A DNA stretch of 64,000 nucleotides. Origin: Rhizobium sp. L43. Its GTDB lineage: Bacteria > Pseudomonadota > Alphaproteobacteria > Rhizobiales > Rhizobiaceae. This document shows positions 1-7,720 of the stretch, piece by piece (position 1 is the first letter of the stretch; every line of letters starts with the position of its first letter). The translations under genes were made by a program, and so were the position numbers. Location: the NCBI RefSeq assembly GCF_002531725.1, contig NZ_NWSQ01000002.1, forward strand, positions 248,001-312,000, in the 5' to 3' direction. A model generated the notes under the pieces. That model did not search any database. It saw only the letters and a program-made list of their open reading frames with translations, and was not told where the DNA came from.

Positions 1-224
1 TCAAGATCCCGATCCAGGCGGCGATCGGCGGCAACGTCATCGCCCGCGAGACGATCTCGGCGCTGCGCAAGGACGTGACCGCGAAATGCTACGGCGGCGA
101 CGCCACCCGCAAGCGCAAGCTGCTCGACAAGCAGAAGGCCGGCAAGAAGCGCATGCGCCAGTTCGGCAAGGTCGAGATTCCGCAGGAAGCGTTTATTGCG
201 GCGCTGAAGATGGGCGACGAGTAA
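1..224 (+). CDS. lepA: Elongation factor 4 (LepA), C-terminal end only
   Basis: This is the last 73 codons of LepA, the ribosome-associated GTPase that back-translocates stalled ribosomes. The reading frame is open from base 3 and ends with TAA at 222-224. The visible segment is the conserved LepA C-terminal domain: an IGGNVIARE stretch, the motif [16 protein letters not shown], and the basic [13 protein letters not shown] tail, followed by an [10 protein letters not shown] ending. The GTPase and EF-G-like domains lie upstream of the window. A strong intrinsic terminator follows 23 bases later, so lepA closes its transcription unit here. Identification is secure because this C-terminal signature is unique to LepA. 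Confidence 0.97.
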   Translation, partial: KIPIQAAIGGNVIARETISALRKDVTAKCYGGDATRKRKLLDKQKAGKKRMRQFGKVEIPQEAFIAALKMGDE

Positions 225-247
225 GGTTCCGCGGAGCTTTTTTTGAG

Positions 248-277
248 GAGGAGGCATAAGCGCCTCCTCTTTTTTTT
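248..277 (+). terminator. Rho-independent terminator of lepA
   Basis: A perfect 8-bp stem, GAGGAGGC at 248-255 and GCCTCCTC at 262-269, has a six-base loop and is followed by a run of eight T (270-277). It lies just after the lepA stop codon on the same strand. Confidence 0.93.
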
Positions 278-383
278 GCGCAATTTGGTACAAAACAAGA
301 TCAAAAATATGGTTAACGAATCATTGCCAAGAAGATTCGGATTCCATATAATTGGCCAATGTCGAAGAAACGCTTAAGCTTAG

Positions 384-719
384 ATGGTTAACGGACGCAC
401 ATCGGAGACGGACCTGATCAATCCAGCAATTGCATTAATTGCCAGGTATGGCGACGAAGAGAATGGTCTGGAAATTGCTGTGTTGGCTAAGAAGCTCCGA
501 GAGATCATTCGACCAACAGCTGCTGATTTAATGCCTCTCAAAGGCAGAAGTGATGACAGACTGAGTCAAGTGATACGCAATCTAGTCAGCCATAGAGCAT
601 TGGAAAAAAGAGGGCTTGCCACCTACCGCAAAGGGGAAGCTCTCACTAGGGGAAGCTACGTGCTCACCGACCTTGGAAAAGCATCTGTAAAAGAGTCGTG
701 GGCGCGCAGGCTGAGGTGA
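384..719 (+). CDS. Small winged-helix-like hypothetical protein
   Basis: This encodes a 111-residue protein of unknown function. An in-frame TAG at 381-383 touches the ATG, so 384 is the earliest ATG start. No convincing Shine-Dalgarno sequence precedes it. The protein reads as a winged-helix domain: helices around residues 10-45, a segment with DDRLSQVIRNLVSHRALEKR (residues 58-77) that looks like a recognition helix, and a two-strand wing ending in SYVLTDLGKA. From memory, the pattern RLSQ..RNL.SH...EKRGLA resembles DNA-binding N-terminal domains attached to HNH- or Mrr-like restriction nucleases. No nuclease domain follows, so this may be an orphan or remnant. Its composition is more AT-rich than neighbouring core genes, which fits acquired DNA. 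Confidence 0.5.
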   Translation: MVNGRTSETDLINPAIALIARYGDEENGLEIAVLAKKLREIIRPTAADLMPLKGRSDDRLSQVIRNLVSHRALEKRGLATYRKGEALTRGSYVLTDLGKASVKESWARRLR

Positions 720-966
720 AGGAAAGAATGATATGAGTGCAATTTTCAGAAGAGACCTAGCCGGCCACACCAATGAGCACCGTCGCGGTCGGCAGTAACA
801 AAAAGGGCCACAAGACATCCCGAGTACCAGTCGGCATGAAATGTGACCCGTGGTGTCAGCGGACAAGCCCGAATCCGTTGGACGGATGAACTGGGAATGC
901 CGATCTCTGAACCTTTGACCAATTCAGAATCGCATTTCCCGGTCTCCGTTTCAAGAGGGCAACGTA

Positions 967-1137
967 TTGAAACGAAAGGATCGTTCACTGAAGGATAACG
1001 AGAGGCCGAGCTATGTGCTCACCTTCGATGATGTAATCGAAATTTGGCTCCGTAGGTAGAATGGTGAATTTCAAAACGGGATAACCGCGAGCTATGACGT
1101 CAATCCCGGTCGAGCGGCATGTCGCTTTCAAGATTAC
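967..1137 (+). pseudogene. Fragment of a small helix-turn-helix protein with in-frame TAG
   Basis: Reading from 967 gives a protein-like stretch: SYVLTFDDVIEIWLRR, then TAG at 1057-1059, then NGEFQNGITASYDVNPGR, after which the frame becomes noise. The pieces on either side of the stop fit one small HTH domain (EIWLRR-x-NGEFQNGIAxxYDVNPGR), of the type in which Trp (TGG) often sits where TAG now stands. That similarity is from memory. No start codon with a ribosome site is evident; TTG 967 is the first possible start. I read it as a decayed gene. The rest of 720-966 shows no recognisable coding signal on either strand. Confidence 0.38.
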
Positions 1138-1187
1138 AAGTACTATACTAGCGCAGGTGCGCTGGCATTTGCTGCGGAGATTCCGCG

Positions 1188-1427
1188 ATGAAAGATGAAA
1201 GCCGAGCAACTGGAAAGCCTGGATCGGCTGCTGGCGTAAATACCCATTCCAAGCTCGAAGAGAGCGGCAAAGCCCAGCCTCTCGATCAAAAAACAAGTGA
1301 TGATGAAACGCTGCCTCGCGAAGAACGCGAAAGGCTTTGGCGAATTGAAAACGCCGAGGCGATCGCAGAGCAAAATGAGTATGTCGCGAAGCATGGTTTG
1401 CCATTTGCGAAATACAGGCAGGTTTGA
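1188..1427 (+). pseudogene. CcdA-family antitoxin remnant (C-terminal half recognisable)
   Basis: The 79-codon open frame ends in ERERLWRIENAEAIAEQNEY followed by VAKHGLPFAKYRQV. This is the characteristic C-terminal tail of CcdA-type antitoxins, the part that binds the CcdB toxin. The N-terminal half does not look like a ribbon-helix-helix. Another forward frame, starting at 1261, holds RAAKPSLSIKKQV, which resembles the first beta strand of a CcdA DNA-binding domain. This suggests an internal deletion or frameshift removed most of that domain. No CcdB toxin gene follows: the next gene begins two bases later on the other strand. It is therefore probably a broken antitoxin without its toxin. 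A functional truncated antidote cannot be excluded. Confidence 0.5.
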
Positions 1428-1428
1428 T

Positions 1429-1881
1429 TCATCCCCTGCCCATATATTCCTTCACCAGCCCCTGATAGGCGTCCATCTCCGGCAGCGCGGCGTAGCTATG
1501 CACCGCACCGGTCTCGGCGAAGGACAGCTTCTCGCTCGTCCATGTTTCGATGAAGGGGGTGAACCAGCTGGGATCATCCAGCATGGTTGCGCGCAGATTG
1601 ACGAACCAGTCCATGCCTTCCGGCCGGGTGAACATCCAGCTCATGCAATGCGGGCAGAAATAATGCTTGGTGACGCCGTGCAGGCCGCCGATGACCGGCT
1701 CACCTTTGGTGACCTCGAAGCCTTCGCTGGGGATCGCGGCACTCAGCGAATAAGCACTCGCGGTCATCCTCTGGCACCCCGTGCAATGGCAGGCCATGGT
1801 CAGCAGCGGCGCAGCGCTGATCTTCAGCCGCACCCGGCCGCAACGGCAGCCACCTTGCATGGGTAAGTTCAGCTCGCTCAT
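1429..1881 (-). CDS. GFA-family (CENP-V/GFA) zinc protein
   Basis: A 150-residue protein of the GFA family, named after glutathione-dependent formaldehyde-activating enzyme. Zinc-binding cysteines are visible in order: CRC at residues 12-14, CHCTGC at 31-36, and a C-P-H-C pair near residues 75-78. The fold is a beta-rich Mss4-like barrel. The ATG at 1881 is preceded by GGGAGGAAAATC, a strong ribosome site; an upstream in-frame start would add nine residues without a better site. The true substrate of most family members is unknown, so no specific reaction is assigned. It is transcribed in the same direction as the next two genes. Confidence 0.85.
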   Translation of the reverse strand: MSELNLPMQGGCRCGRVRLKISAAPLLTMACHCTGCQRMTASAYSLSAAIPSEGFEVTKGEPVIGGLHGVTKHYFCPHCMSWMFTRPEGMDWFVNLRATMLDDPSWFTPFIETWTSEKLSFAETGAVHSYAALPEMDAYQGLVKEYMGRG

Positions 1882-1954
1882 GATTTTCCTCCCGTTTTGC
1901 CTTCTCATCTAGCGGAATGATCGCCACTGTCGAGGTGGCGGGATAGCGCCGCGC

Positions 1955-2503
1955 TTATCGGATGCGGGCCGGATTGCCGACCACGGTTGCGCCGGCCGGC
2001 ACGTCCTTCGTCACCACCGCGCCGGCGCCGACGATGGCGCCCTGCCCGATCGTGACACCGCCGCGGATGATGGCGCTGCCGCCAACCCAGACGTCGTTGC
2101 CGATAACGACCGGCCGGGCGGTCTCGATGCCCTGGCTGCGAAGGGCTGCATCCTTGTGATGCTCGGCGCAATAGATCTGCACGCCGGGGCCGAACATGCT
2201 GCGGTCGCCGATGGTCACCCGGCCGGAATCGAGAATGGTGCAACCGGCATTGAAATAGACGCGGTCGCCGAGAACGATATTAATGCCGTAGGAGCAGTGA
2301 AACGGCGCCTCAATGAAGACATTGGCCGCCGCCTGGGCAAAGAGCGCCCTCAGAGCCGGCGCCATCGCGCCGCGCTCGTCCGGCGGCAGCGTGTTGTGCG
2401 CATGGACGGCCCGGCGCGCCTGCCGGCGCAAGAGGTCGAGCTCGTCATCGAGGCAGCAATACCATTCGCCCGCGGCCATCTTCTCGCGTTCGCTTGCCGG
2501 CAT
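1955..2503 (-). CDS. Maltose/galactoside O-acetyltransferase family (Maa/NodL type)
   Basis: A 182-residue left-handed beta-helix acetyltransferase that uses acetyl-CoA to acetylate sugar hydroxyls. The N-terminal Mac domain ([18 protein letters not shown], residues 5-22) is followed by hexapeptide repeats from about residue 70. The catalytic histidine is H115 in YCAEHH, the position used by maltose and galactoside acetyltransferases. The C-terminus has the typical [22 protein letters not shown]. The start is ATG 2503; the open frame extends further upstream but that part only mirrors the neighbouring amidotransferase gene. NodL of rhizobia belongs to the same family, but no nod genes are nearby, so a nodulation role is not supported. 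Confidence 0.88.
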   Translation of the reverse strand: MPASEREKMAAGEWYCCLDDELDLLRRQARRAVHAHNTLPPDERGAMAPALRALFAQAAANVFIEAPFHCSYGINIVLGDRVYFNAGCTILDSGRVTIGDRSMFGPGVQIYCAEHHKDAALRSQGIETARPVVIGNDVWVGGSAIIRGGVTIGQGAIVGAGAVVTKDVPAGATVVGNPARIR

Positions 2504-2514
2504 CGCTTGGCCTC

Positions 2515-3252
2515 TCACGCCGAGGCCTGCGACAGTATCACGATCTCTTGCCGTTCGATCAGGCTGACCCATGCCCGCGCGATGGCAAGACCGGCGGCAT
2601 TGGCAGCATCGCCATGCCTGGCCGCCAGCTCGGCGTGGTTTTCCAGCCAGCCGGGGGCGATGCGCGTGATCGTTTCGGGGAAATCGGTCTTCCACTCCTC
2701 GACGACACCTGTGTCGGCCTCGAAATGAAACTGGGTGCCGTAGACGGCGCGGCCGATGCGGAAGGCCTGGTTCTCGGCCACGGGGCTCGTGGCGAGACGG
2801 ACGGCGCCCTCCGGCAGGGTAAAGGTATCGGCATGCCATTCGAAGATGGTGAATTCGCCGCCGAGCGCCGACAGCAGCGGATCTATCCTGCCCTCGGTGG
2901 TGACGCCGATCCTGTGCCAGCCGAACTCGCGGGCGGCGCCCAGCAGATTGTCGGCGCCATAGGCGCGGGCAAGGATCTGGCTGCCGAGGCAGATGCCGAG
3001 CACGGCCTTGCCGGCATCGCCGAAACGGCGCGCAAGCCGGGCGAGATCCGGCAGGTAGGGATGCGCCTCGTCATCCAGCGCGCTCTGCTCGCCGCCGAGG
3101 ACGACGAGCGCGTCATGGTCCGACATATTTTGCGGCAGGATGCCGTCTTGCCACACGCGAAACCACTCGATCTCAGCTCCCGCCTCGTCGAGCGCCCTGG
3201 CAAGCGCGCCGAGACCGGTATTGCGCATATTTTCGACGACGGCGACTCGCAT
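2515..3252 (-). CDS. Type 1 glutamine amidotransferase-like protein
   Basis: A 245-residue stand-alone class I glutamine amidotransferase domain. The nucleophile elbow GICLGSQ puts the cysteine at residue 88. The partner histidine and glutamate are H176 and E178 in YGTQFHFE, completing the Cys-His-Glu triad. ATG 3252 starts the protein with a Rossmann-like first strand, MRVAVVENM. Such free-standing domains (sometimes called GMP synthase-like) act as glutamine or gamma-glutamyl hydrolases; no synthase partner is adjacent, so the acceptor is unknown. The stop lies 12 bases before the acetyltransferase start, so the two genes are probably co-transcribed. Confidence 0.85.
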   Translation of the reverse strand: MRVAVVENMRNTGLGALARALDEAGAEIEWFRVWQDGILPQNMSDHDALVVLGGEQSALDDEAHPYLPDLARLARRFGDAGKAVLGICLGSQILARAYGADNLLGAAREFGWHRIGVTTEGRIDPLLSALGGEFTIFEWHADTFTLPEGAVRLATSPVAENQAFRIGRAVYGTQFHFEADTGVVEEWKTDFPETITRIAPGWLENHAELAARHGDAANAAGLAIARAWVSLIERQEIVILSQASA

Positions 3253-3379
3253 AGGCTTTTCCCGACTGATGACGACAGGAGGAGACCATGCCGGACCGCG
3301 GCGCGCAAGACGCTTGTGCGGGGCCGATTGCGTGGGTCTGCAACAGGGCTTAAACCAGTCAGAACGAAAGGAAATCGCC

Positions 3380-3673
3380 ATGACCGAAAAAGCCCGCGTC
3401 ACGATCCTCTACTGCACCCAGTGCAACTGGCTGCTGCGCGCTGCCTGGATGGCGCAGGAGCTGCTGCACACCTTTTCCGACAGTCTCGGCGAAGTGGCGC
3501 TGATCCCCGGCACCGGCGGCAATTTCGAGATCCGCGTCAACGGCGATCTCATCTGGGAGCGCAAACGCGACGGAGGCTTTCCCGGGCCGAAGGAGCTGAA
3601 ACAAAAGGTTCGCGATATCGTCGAGCCCGGCCGCGATCTCGGCCATGTCGACCGCGCCTCGCTCGAAAGCTGA
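3380..3673 (+). CDS. SelT/SelW/SelH (Rdx) family thioredoxin-like protein
   Basis: A 97-residue protein of the Rdx family, the bacterial cysteine-containing homologues of selenoprotein W. The redox motif is C12-T-Q-C15 directly after the first beta strand (VTILYCTQC). A beta-hairpin GNFEIRVNGDLIWERK follows, then the family signature GGFPGPKELKQ. The ATG at 3380 is preceded by GAAAGGAAATCGCC, a good ribosome site. It is divergent from the amidotransferase gene and convergent with the BA14K gene. The family is thought to be redox-active and glutathione-linked, but a bacterial substrate is not established. Confidence 0.88.
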   Translation: MTEKARVTILYCTQCNWLLRAAWMAQELLHTFSDSLGEVALIPGTGGNFEIRVNGDLIWERKRDGGFPGPKELKQKVRDIVEPGRDLGHVDRASLES

Positions 3674-3684
3674 CCGCAGCGGTC

Positions 3685-4101
3685 TCAGCGATAGGGCGAG
3701 CGGCAGACCCTGTAGACGCCTTCATAGGTGAGGAAGTGATCCGTCCTCGGATTGTAGGAGCGGTATTCGTTGGTGCACCAGGCGATATGCTTGTTCGGAT
3801 CCTGCGGCTGCACGCGGCGCACCGGCGGCGGATCATAGGTCAGCTGCGGCCGTCCGGCCGCCCCTGGCTGATAATAGGTCGGCCCCGTCGCACCGCGCGG
3901 CCGGTAGTTCGGCTGGATATAGGCGGGGCGATGCCATTGCTGTGGCCCGAAACCGAAGCAGCCGCGAAAATCGCAAAGCCTCGATCCGGTGTTGAGCGGC
4001 CCGACCCCCGGCTTGCCCAGCTTCAGCGAATCGGCAGCCGCCATGGCGGGCGCGAGACCGGCCAAAAGACCGGCGAGCAGAAGGGCGCGAGAGACGGGCA
4101 T
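3685..4101 (-). CDS. BA14K family secreted protein
   Basis: A 138-residue exported protein. Residues 1-22 form a signal peptide (SRALLLAGLLAGLAPAMAAA). A proline/tyrosine-rich middle section follows, and the C-terminal module HIAWCTNEYRSYNPRTDHFL ending in VCRSPYR is the signature of BA14K, the lectin-like immunoreactive protein first described in Brucella. Two cysteines in this module (in AWC and VCR) probably pair. The family is common in the Hyphomicrobiales; a role at the cell surface is inferred, not shown. The stop faces the Rdx gene stop 11 bases away. Confidence 0.85.
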   Translation of the reverse strand: MPVSRALLLAGLLAGLAPAMAAADSLKLGKPGVGPLNTGSRLCDFRGCFGFGPQQWHRPAYIQPNYRPRGATGPTYYQPGAAGRPQLTYDPPPVRRVQPQDPNKHIAWCTNEYRSYNPRTDHFLTYEGVYRVCRSPYR

Positions 4102-4231
4102 GACGCATTCCTTTCGATATTTCCTCTATATAGGGCGTGCCGACCGGAGCGCTATGCCTGGCCTTCGGCCGCTCCCGCGCAGGCGACCGGCTGCTTTTTC
4201 GTCAACTGTCAGAAAAACTTCAAAAACCCAG

Positions 4232-4259
4232 TTGACAGTCAGAAGCCGCCCCCTTACAT
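4232..4259 (+). promoter_or_regulatory. Predicted sigma-70-type promoter of tRNA-Leu
   Basis: TTGACA at 4232-4237 and TTACAT at 4254-4259 are separated by 16 bases. The -10 box ends 11 bases before the mature tRNA 5' end, a normal distance. GTCAAC at 4201 and GTTGAC at 4231 form a short inverted repeat just upstream. Confidence 0.65.
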
Positions 4260-4270
4260 CGCTCTCCGTC

Positions 4271-4357
4271 GCCCAGATGGCGGAATTGGTAGACGCGCCA
4301 GCTTCAGGTGCTGGTACCCGAAAGGGTGTGGAGGTTCGAGTCCTCTTCTGGGCACCA
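4271..4357 (+). tRNA. tRNA-Leu, anticodon CAG
   Basis: The 87-base gene folds as a class II tRNA: acceptor stem GCCCAGA with TTCTGGGC plus encoded ACCA, a leucine-type D arm, anticodon stem CCAGC/GCTGG enclosing TTCAGGT with anticodon CAG at 4305-4307, a variable arm (ACCCGAAAGGGT), and T loop GTTCGAGTC. It decodes CUG. The CCA end is encoded in the gene. Confidence 0.97.
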
Positions 4358-4401
4358 TTCCCGTTTCAGGCCGTCCTAGACGGTCCGGAAACAACCCAAA
4401 G

Positions 4402-4426
4402 AAGCCCGGTTTACCGGGTTTTTTTA
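4402..4426 (+). terminator. Rho-independent terminator after tRNA-Leu
   Basis: Stem CCCGG (4405-4409) pairs with CCGGG (4414-4418) around a TTTA loop; three further A/G-T pairs extend the base, and a run of T follows to 4425. It is 45 bases downstream of the tRNA. Confidence 0.88.
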
Positions 4427-4548
4427 TTGCCCGATGTCGAAATGACATTCCACTCCATCCAGACGCTTTGTTGATAGCATCGAAGCGGTCCGTCGATGCC
4501 GGCATCAAAATGCCACAGCGCCTCAAGCGAACGGGGTCGCCGCCCTTT

Positions 4549-4845
4549 TCACGCGGCCATATGGGGAGTCGCCGTCCTGCTGTCGGGAATCACGGTTAGA
4601 ACCCCCAGACCGGCTTCTCTGGCGGCGCTGAGGAGCAATTCCCGGAGTTCGTCCATTCCGATCTGGCCGATGATGGCATCGGCGCAAGCCTTGACCGCGA
4701 CGACATATTCTTCTCCGTCTTCAAACGGCCAGTCCACCATCAGCACTTCGGCGGCGTCGCGGAGCGTCCTGACGATCCTGCGCTTGTGCCGGCCGCCGAG
4801 AAAGAGAACAAGAGGCGCAAAATCCGCCGATGTGTTCCATTGCAT
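4549..4845 (-). CDS. DUF982 domain protein
   Basis: A 98-residue protein of the DUF982 family, which is expanded in rhizobia. The domain runs through VRTLRDAAEVLMVDWPFEDG, then an EEYVVAVKACADAI helix with the conserved acidic and alanine positions, and a final leucine-rich helix. There is no signal peptide or membrane segment. The function of the family is unknown. It is a lone gene on the minus strand between the tRNA and the surface-glycan cluster. Confidence 0.8.
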   Translation of the reverse strand: MQWNTSADFAPLVLFLGGRHKRRIVRTLRDAAEVLMVDWPFEDGEEYVVAVKACADAIIGQIGMDELRELLLSAAREAGLGVLTVIPDSRTATPHMAA

Positions 4846-5180
4846 GGCACTTTCTCCCCAAAGGTTGGAATATTAGTAACAATGCAAGAAGCATGCCGTC
4901 AACCGGCGGGGCGCCTTCCAGAGGTTTCGATCTACTTTCCGGAATCACCGTCAGAGGGCTCACACACGCCGGCTTTGGCTTCACGGCCAGGACATACTAT
5001 AAGGGGTGAAAAGGCTTCAACTGATTCGAGACTTGATTTTCTCAAGCCTTGGCGGAAATCGTTGACGCCATCTCTTCTACCCACCGAGATCAAGGTGGTT
5101 CGTGAAGAGGCCTGGCGATGGGTGTCAGAGCTTTGCACATGTGTGAAACACGCTAAGAGCAACTCCAGAGCCAAGTCTCG
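4846..5180. other. Intergenic leader between DUF982 gene and surface-glycan operon
   Basis: No gene is supported here. The stretch is less GC-biased than its surroundings and must carry the promoter of the glycan operon beginning at 5181. An inverted repeat AAGGCTT (5011-5017) / AAGCCTT (5044-5050) with a 26-base spacer is the only structure noted. No JUMPstart sequence or clear -35/-10 pair was recognised. Confidence 0.5.
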
Positions 5181-6635
5181 ATGGCATCATCCACTGCAAA
5201 TTCAACCCGATTGATGGACTCCGTTTCATCTTATAGCGATCACATCCTATTTAACTGTGACGACGGAACGAGCGTCTCCACTTCGAGCCTGCTTGATTTC
5301 AGCGAGCGGTCAGCCTTTCAGGAGACGCGCCGGCGGCTGGTCTTTTGCATGTGTGAGAACGAGCCGGGCGGATTGCTGGGTTATCTCAGCCTGCTCAGGG
5401 TCGATGCTGTTCCGCTGATGCTGGGCACGGGTTTGCCGGTGGCGCAGTTTCAGAATCTGATGACGGCCTATCGCCCTGGTTTTGCATGGCTTCCGGAAAA
5501 GCGGGTGGGCGAATTCGGCGAGGGCCGTGTGCTGCTCTCCCATATGGGATACAGCCTTGTCGCCGCCGAAAGCGATGAAGCCTATCCGATCGACGATTCG
5601 CTTGCACTTCTGCTGAGCACCTCGGGGAGCACCGGAACGCCGAAGTTCGTACGTCTTTCGCACGACAATATCATCGCCAATGCCGAGGCGATCGGGACGT
5701 ATCTGAGCCTGACCTCCGACGAGCGGCCGATCACGACGCTGCCGCCGAGTTATTCCTATGGGCTATCAATCATCCATAGCCATATCCTGGCGGAAGCCAC
5801 GATTGCGCTGACCAACAAGACCTTCTTCGACCGGGGCTTTTGGGATTTTCTGAAGTCTTCGAAGGCCACCAGTTTCGGCGGCGTTCCCTATCATTACGAG
5901 ATGCTGAAGAAGCTGCGCTTTGCCTCCATGGATCTGCCGACTCTGCGGAGCCTGACGCAGGCTGGCGCGCGGATGGAGCCAGAGCTGACGCGGGAGTTTG
6001 CCGAGCTTTGCCGGAGCAAGGGCATTCGCTATTTCAGCATGTATGGGCAGACCGAAGCGACCGCGCGGATGTCCTATCTCTCCCCCGACAAGACGATCGA
6101 GAAGGCCGGCAGTATCGGCCAGCCGATTCCCGGTGGCGCCTTCTGGCTGGAAGACGAGCACAGGCGAGAGATACACGGCGATGATGCGGCCGGCGAACTC
6201 GTCTATCGCGGCGGCAATGTCTCTCTTGGATACGCCGAAGGCTATCAGGATCTCGCGCTTGGCGACGAGCGCGGCGGCGTGCTGCGGACGGGGGATATCG
6301 CCAGGCGCGATGCCGATGGCGATTATTATATCGTCGGCCGGCTGAAGCGTTTTCTCAAGATGTTCGGCCATCGCATCAACCTGCAGGATGTCGAGGCGCA
6401 ATTGCTGGCGGCGGGCCACAGCGTCATCTGCGCCGGGCAAGACGACCGGCTGGAGGTCTATGTCCCTCAAGGCTCGGGCGAGGCCGGCAAGCTCATCAAG
6501 ACCAAACTCGTTTCGGATTTGAAAATCAGCCCGAAGGCGATCAATGTCTACGCCATCGCCGAGCTACCGCGGAATGATTCCGGCAAAATCCAATACAATC
6601 AGCTGAAACTCCTTGCAGGGGATGCCCTCGCATGA
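5181..6635 (+). CDS. AMP-dependent acyl ligase (adenylate-forming enzyme)
   Basis: A 484-residue ANL-superfamily enzyme that activates a carboxylic acid as acyl-AMP and transfers it to a thiol. The P-loop motif STSGSTGTPKF is at residues 146-156, the Y-G-Q-T-E-A-T motif lies near residue 290, TGDIARRDADGDYYIVGR precedes the hinge, and the catalytic lysine is K469 in NDSGKIQY. The N-terminal domain is short for the family. ATG 5181 is used here; ATG 5214 is a possible alternative 11 codons in. It is the first gene of a long operon, overlaps the LuxE-like gene by four bases, and sits near a carrier protein, so loading a specific acid onto that carrier is plausible. Confidence 0.88.
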   Translation: MASSTANSTRLMDSVSSYSDHILFNCDDGTSVSTSSLLDFSERSAFQETRRRLVFCMCENEPGGLLGYLSLLRVDAVPLMLGTGLPVAQFQNLMTAYRPGFAWLPEKRVGEFGEGRVLLSHMGYSLVAAESDEAYPIDDSLALLLSTSGSTGTPKFVRLSHDNIIANAEAIGTYLSLTSDERPITTLPPSYSYGLSIIHSHILAEATIALTNKTFFDRGFWDFLKSSKATSFGGVPYHYEMLKKLRFASMDLPTLRSLTQAGARMEPELTREFAELCRSKGIRYFSMYGQTEATARMSYLSPDKTIEKAGSIGQPIPGGAFWLEDEHRREIHGDDAAGELVYRGGNVSLGYAEGYQDLALGDERGGVLRTGDIARRDADGDYYIVGRLKRFLKMFGHRINLQDVEAQLLAAGHSVICAGQDDRLEVYVPQGSGEAGKLIKTKLVSDLKISPKAINVYAIAELPRNDSGKIQYNQLKLLAGDALA

Positions 6636-7720
6636 CCGCATTTGATACCTCTCCCTGGCTCGACCGCGAGCCCTATTCGATGAACGCCGCGGAAAAATCC
6701 AGCGCGCTGACGCAGGCGATGCGCGATCTGACCCGGTGGCACCGCGATCATTGCGTGGAATATAGCCGCATTCTCGACCTCGTCACCGATGGCCAAGCGC
6801 CGGTGGACGGTCTGGAAGACGTTCCCTTCATTCCGGTCCGGCTGTTCAAGGAGCTGGATCTGATGAGCATCGAGAAGGACCGGGTGTTCAAGACGATGAC
6901 CTCGTCGGGTACCAGCGGCCAGCAGGTGTCGCGCATCTATCTCGACAAGGAAACGGCAGCACTTCAGAGCAAGATCCTCGCCCGGCTGATGGGCGACGTG
7001 CTGGGCAAGAAGCGGCTGCCGATGCTGGTGATCGATTCGCCGAGCGTGCTGCGCAACCGCAACGCCTTCTCGGCGCGAGGTGCCGGCATTCTCGGTTTTT
7101 CTTTCTTCGGGCAGGATGTCACCTACGCGCTCGACGACGAGATGAAGCTCGATATCCCTGCCATCGAGGCCTGCCTCGAACGGCATCCGGACCAGCCGAT
7201 CTTCCTGTTCGGCTTCACCTTCATGATCTGGCAGCATTTCTACGCGCCGCTCAAGGCGATGGGCAAACGCCTGCCGATCGACAACGGCATTCTGCTGCAT
7301 GGCGGCGGCTGGAAGAAGCTGCAAGACCAGGCTGTTGGCAACCCCGAATTCCGGGCGGCGATGGCCGAATGCGCCGGTATTAACCGCGTCGTAAATTATT
7401 ACGGCATGGTCGAACAGACCGGCTCTATCTTCATGGAATGCGAAGAGGGCCATCTCCATGCGCCGATCTATGCCGATGTCATTATTCGCGATCCCACGAA
7501 TTTCCGGGCGCTCGAAGCCGGAAAGACCGGGCTGATCGAGGTCATGTCGCTCATCCCGCGCAGCTATCCGGGACATGCGCTTCTGACCGAGGATATCGGC
7601 CGGATCGAAGGCGAAGACGATTGCCCCTGCGGGCGGCATGGCAAATATTTCTCGGTGGCCGGACGCGTCTCCAAGGCCGAAGTCAGAGGCTGCAGCGATA
7701 CCTATGAAGCAAATTCCTGA
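6632..7720 (+). CDS. LuxE-like acyl-protein synthetase
   Basis: A 362-residue member of the LuxE/PaaK-like family. LuxE adenylates a fatty acid, takes the acyl group onto a cysteine near its C-terminus and hands it to LuxC for reduction. Visible are the ATP-binding TMTSSGTSGQQ motif near residue 90, a YYGMVEQTG motif around residue 255, and a cysteine at residue 354 in VRGC, placed like the acyl-accepting cysteine of LuxE. ATGA overlap with the upstream ligase and an overlap of 17 bases with luxC-like DNA show tight coupling. No luciferase (luxAB) or acyl transferase (luxD) is present, so this is not a light-producing operon. Confidence 0.88.
   Translation: MTAFDTSPWLDREPYSMNAAEKSSALTQAMRDLTRWHRDHCVEYSRILDLVTDGQAPVDGLEDVPFIPVRLFKELDLMSIEKDRVFKTMTSSGTSGQQVSRIYLDKETAALQSKILARLMGDVLGKKRLPMLVIDSPSVLRNRNAFSARGAGILGFSFFGQDVTYALDDEMKLDIPAIEACLERHPDQPIFLFGFTFMIWQHFYAPLKAMGKRLPIDNGILLHGGGWKKLQDQAVGNPEFRAAMAECAGINRVVNYYGMVEQTGSIFMECEEGHLHAPIYADVIIRDPTNFRALEAGKTGLIEVMSLIPRSYPGHALLTEDIGRIEGEDDCPCGRHGKYFSVAGRVSKAEVRGCSDTYEANS

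Noticed and set aside
1955..2503. NodL nodulation gene
   Set aside because: The family fits, but there is no nod box or other nod gene nearby and many non-symbiotic relatives carry such acetyltransferases.
2494..4599. Long plus-strand open frame of about 700 codons across the amidotransferase, Rdx and BA14K genes
   Set aside because: It is antisense to or out of frame with several well-supported genes and its translation is arginine-rich and without domains; an effect of high GC.
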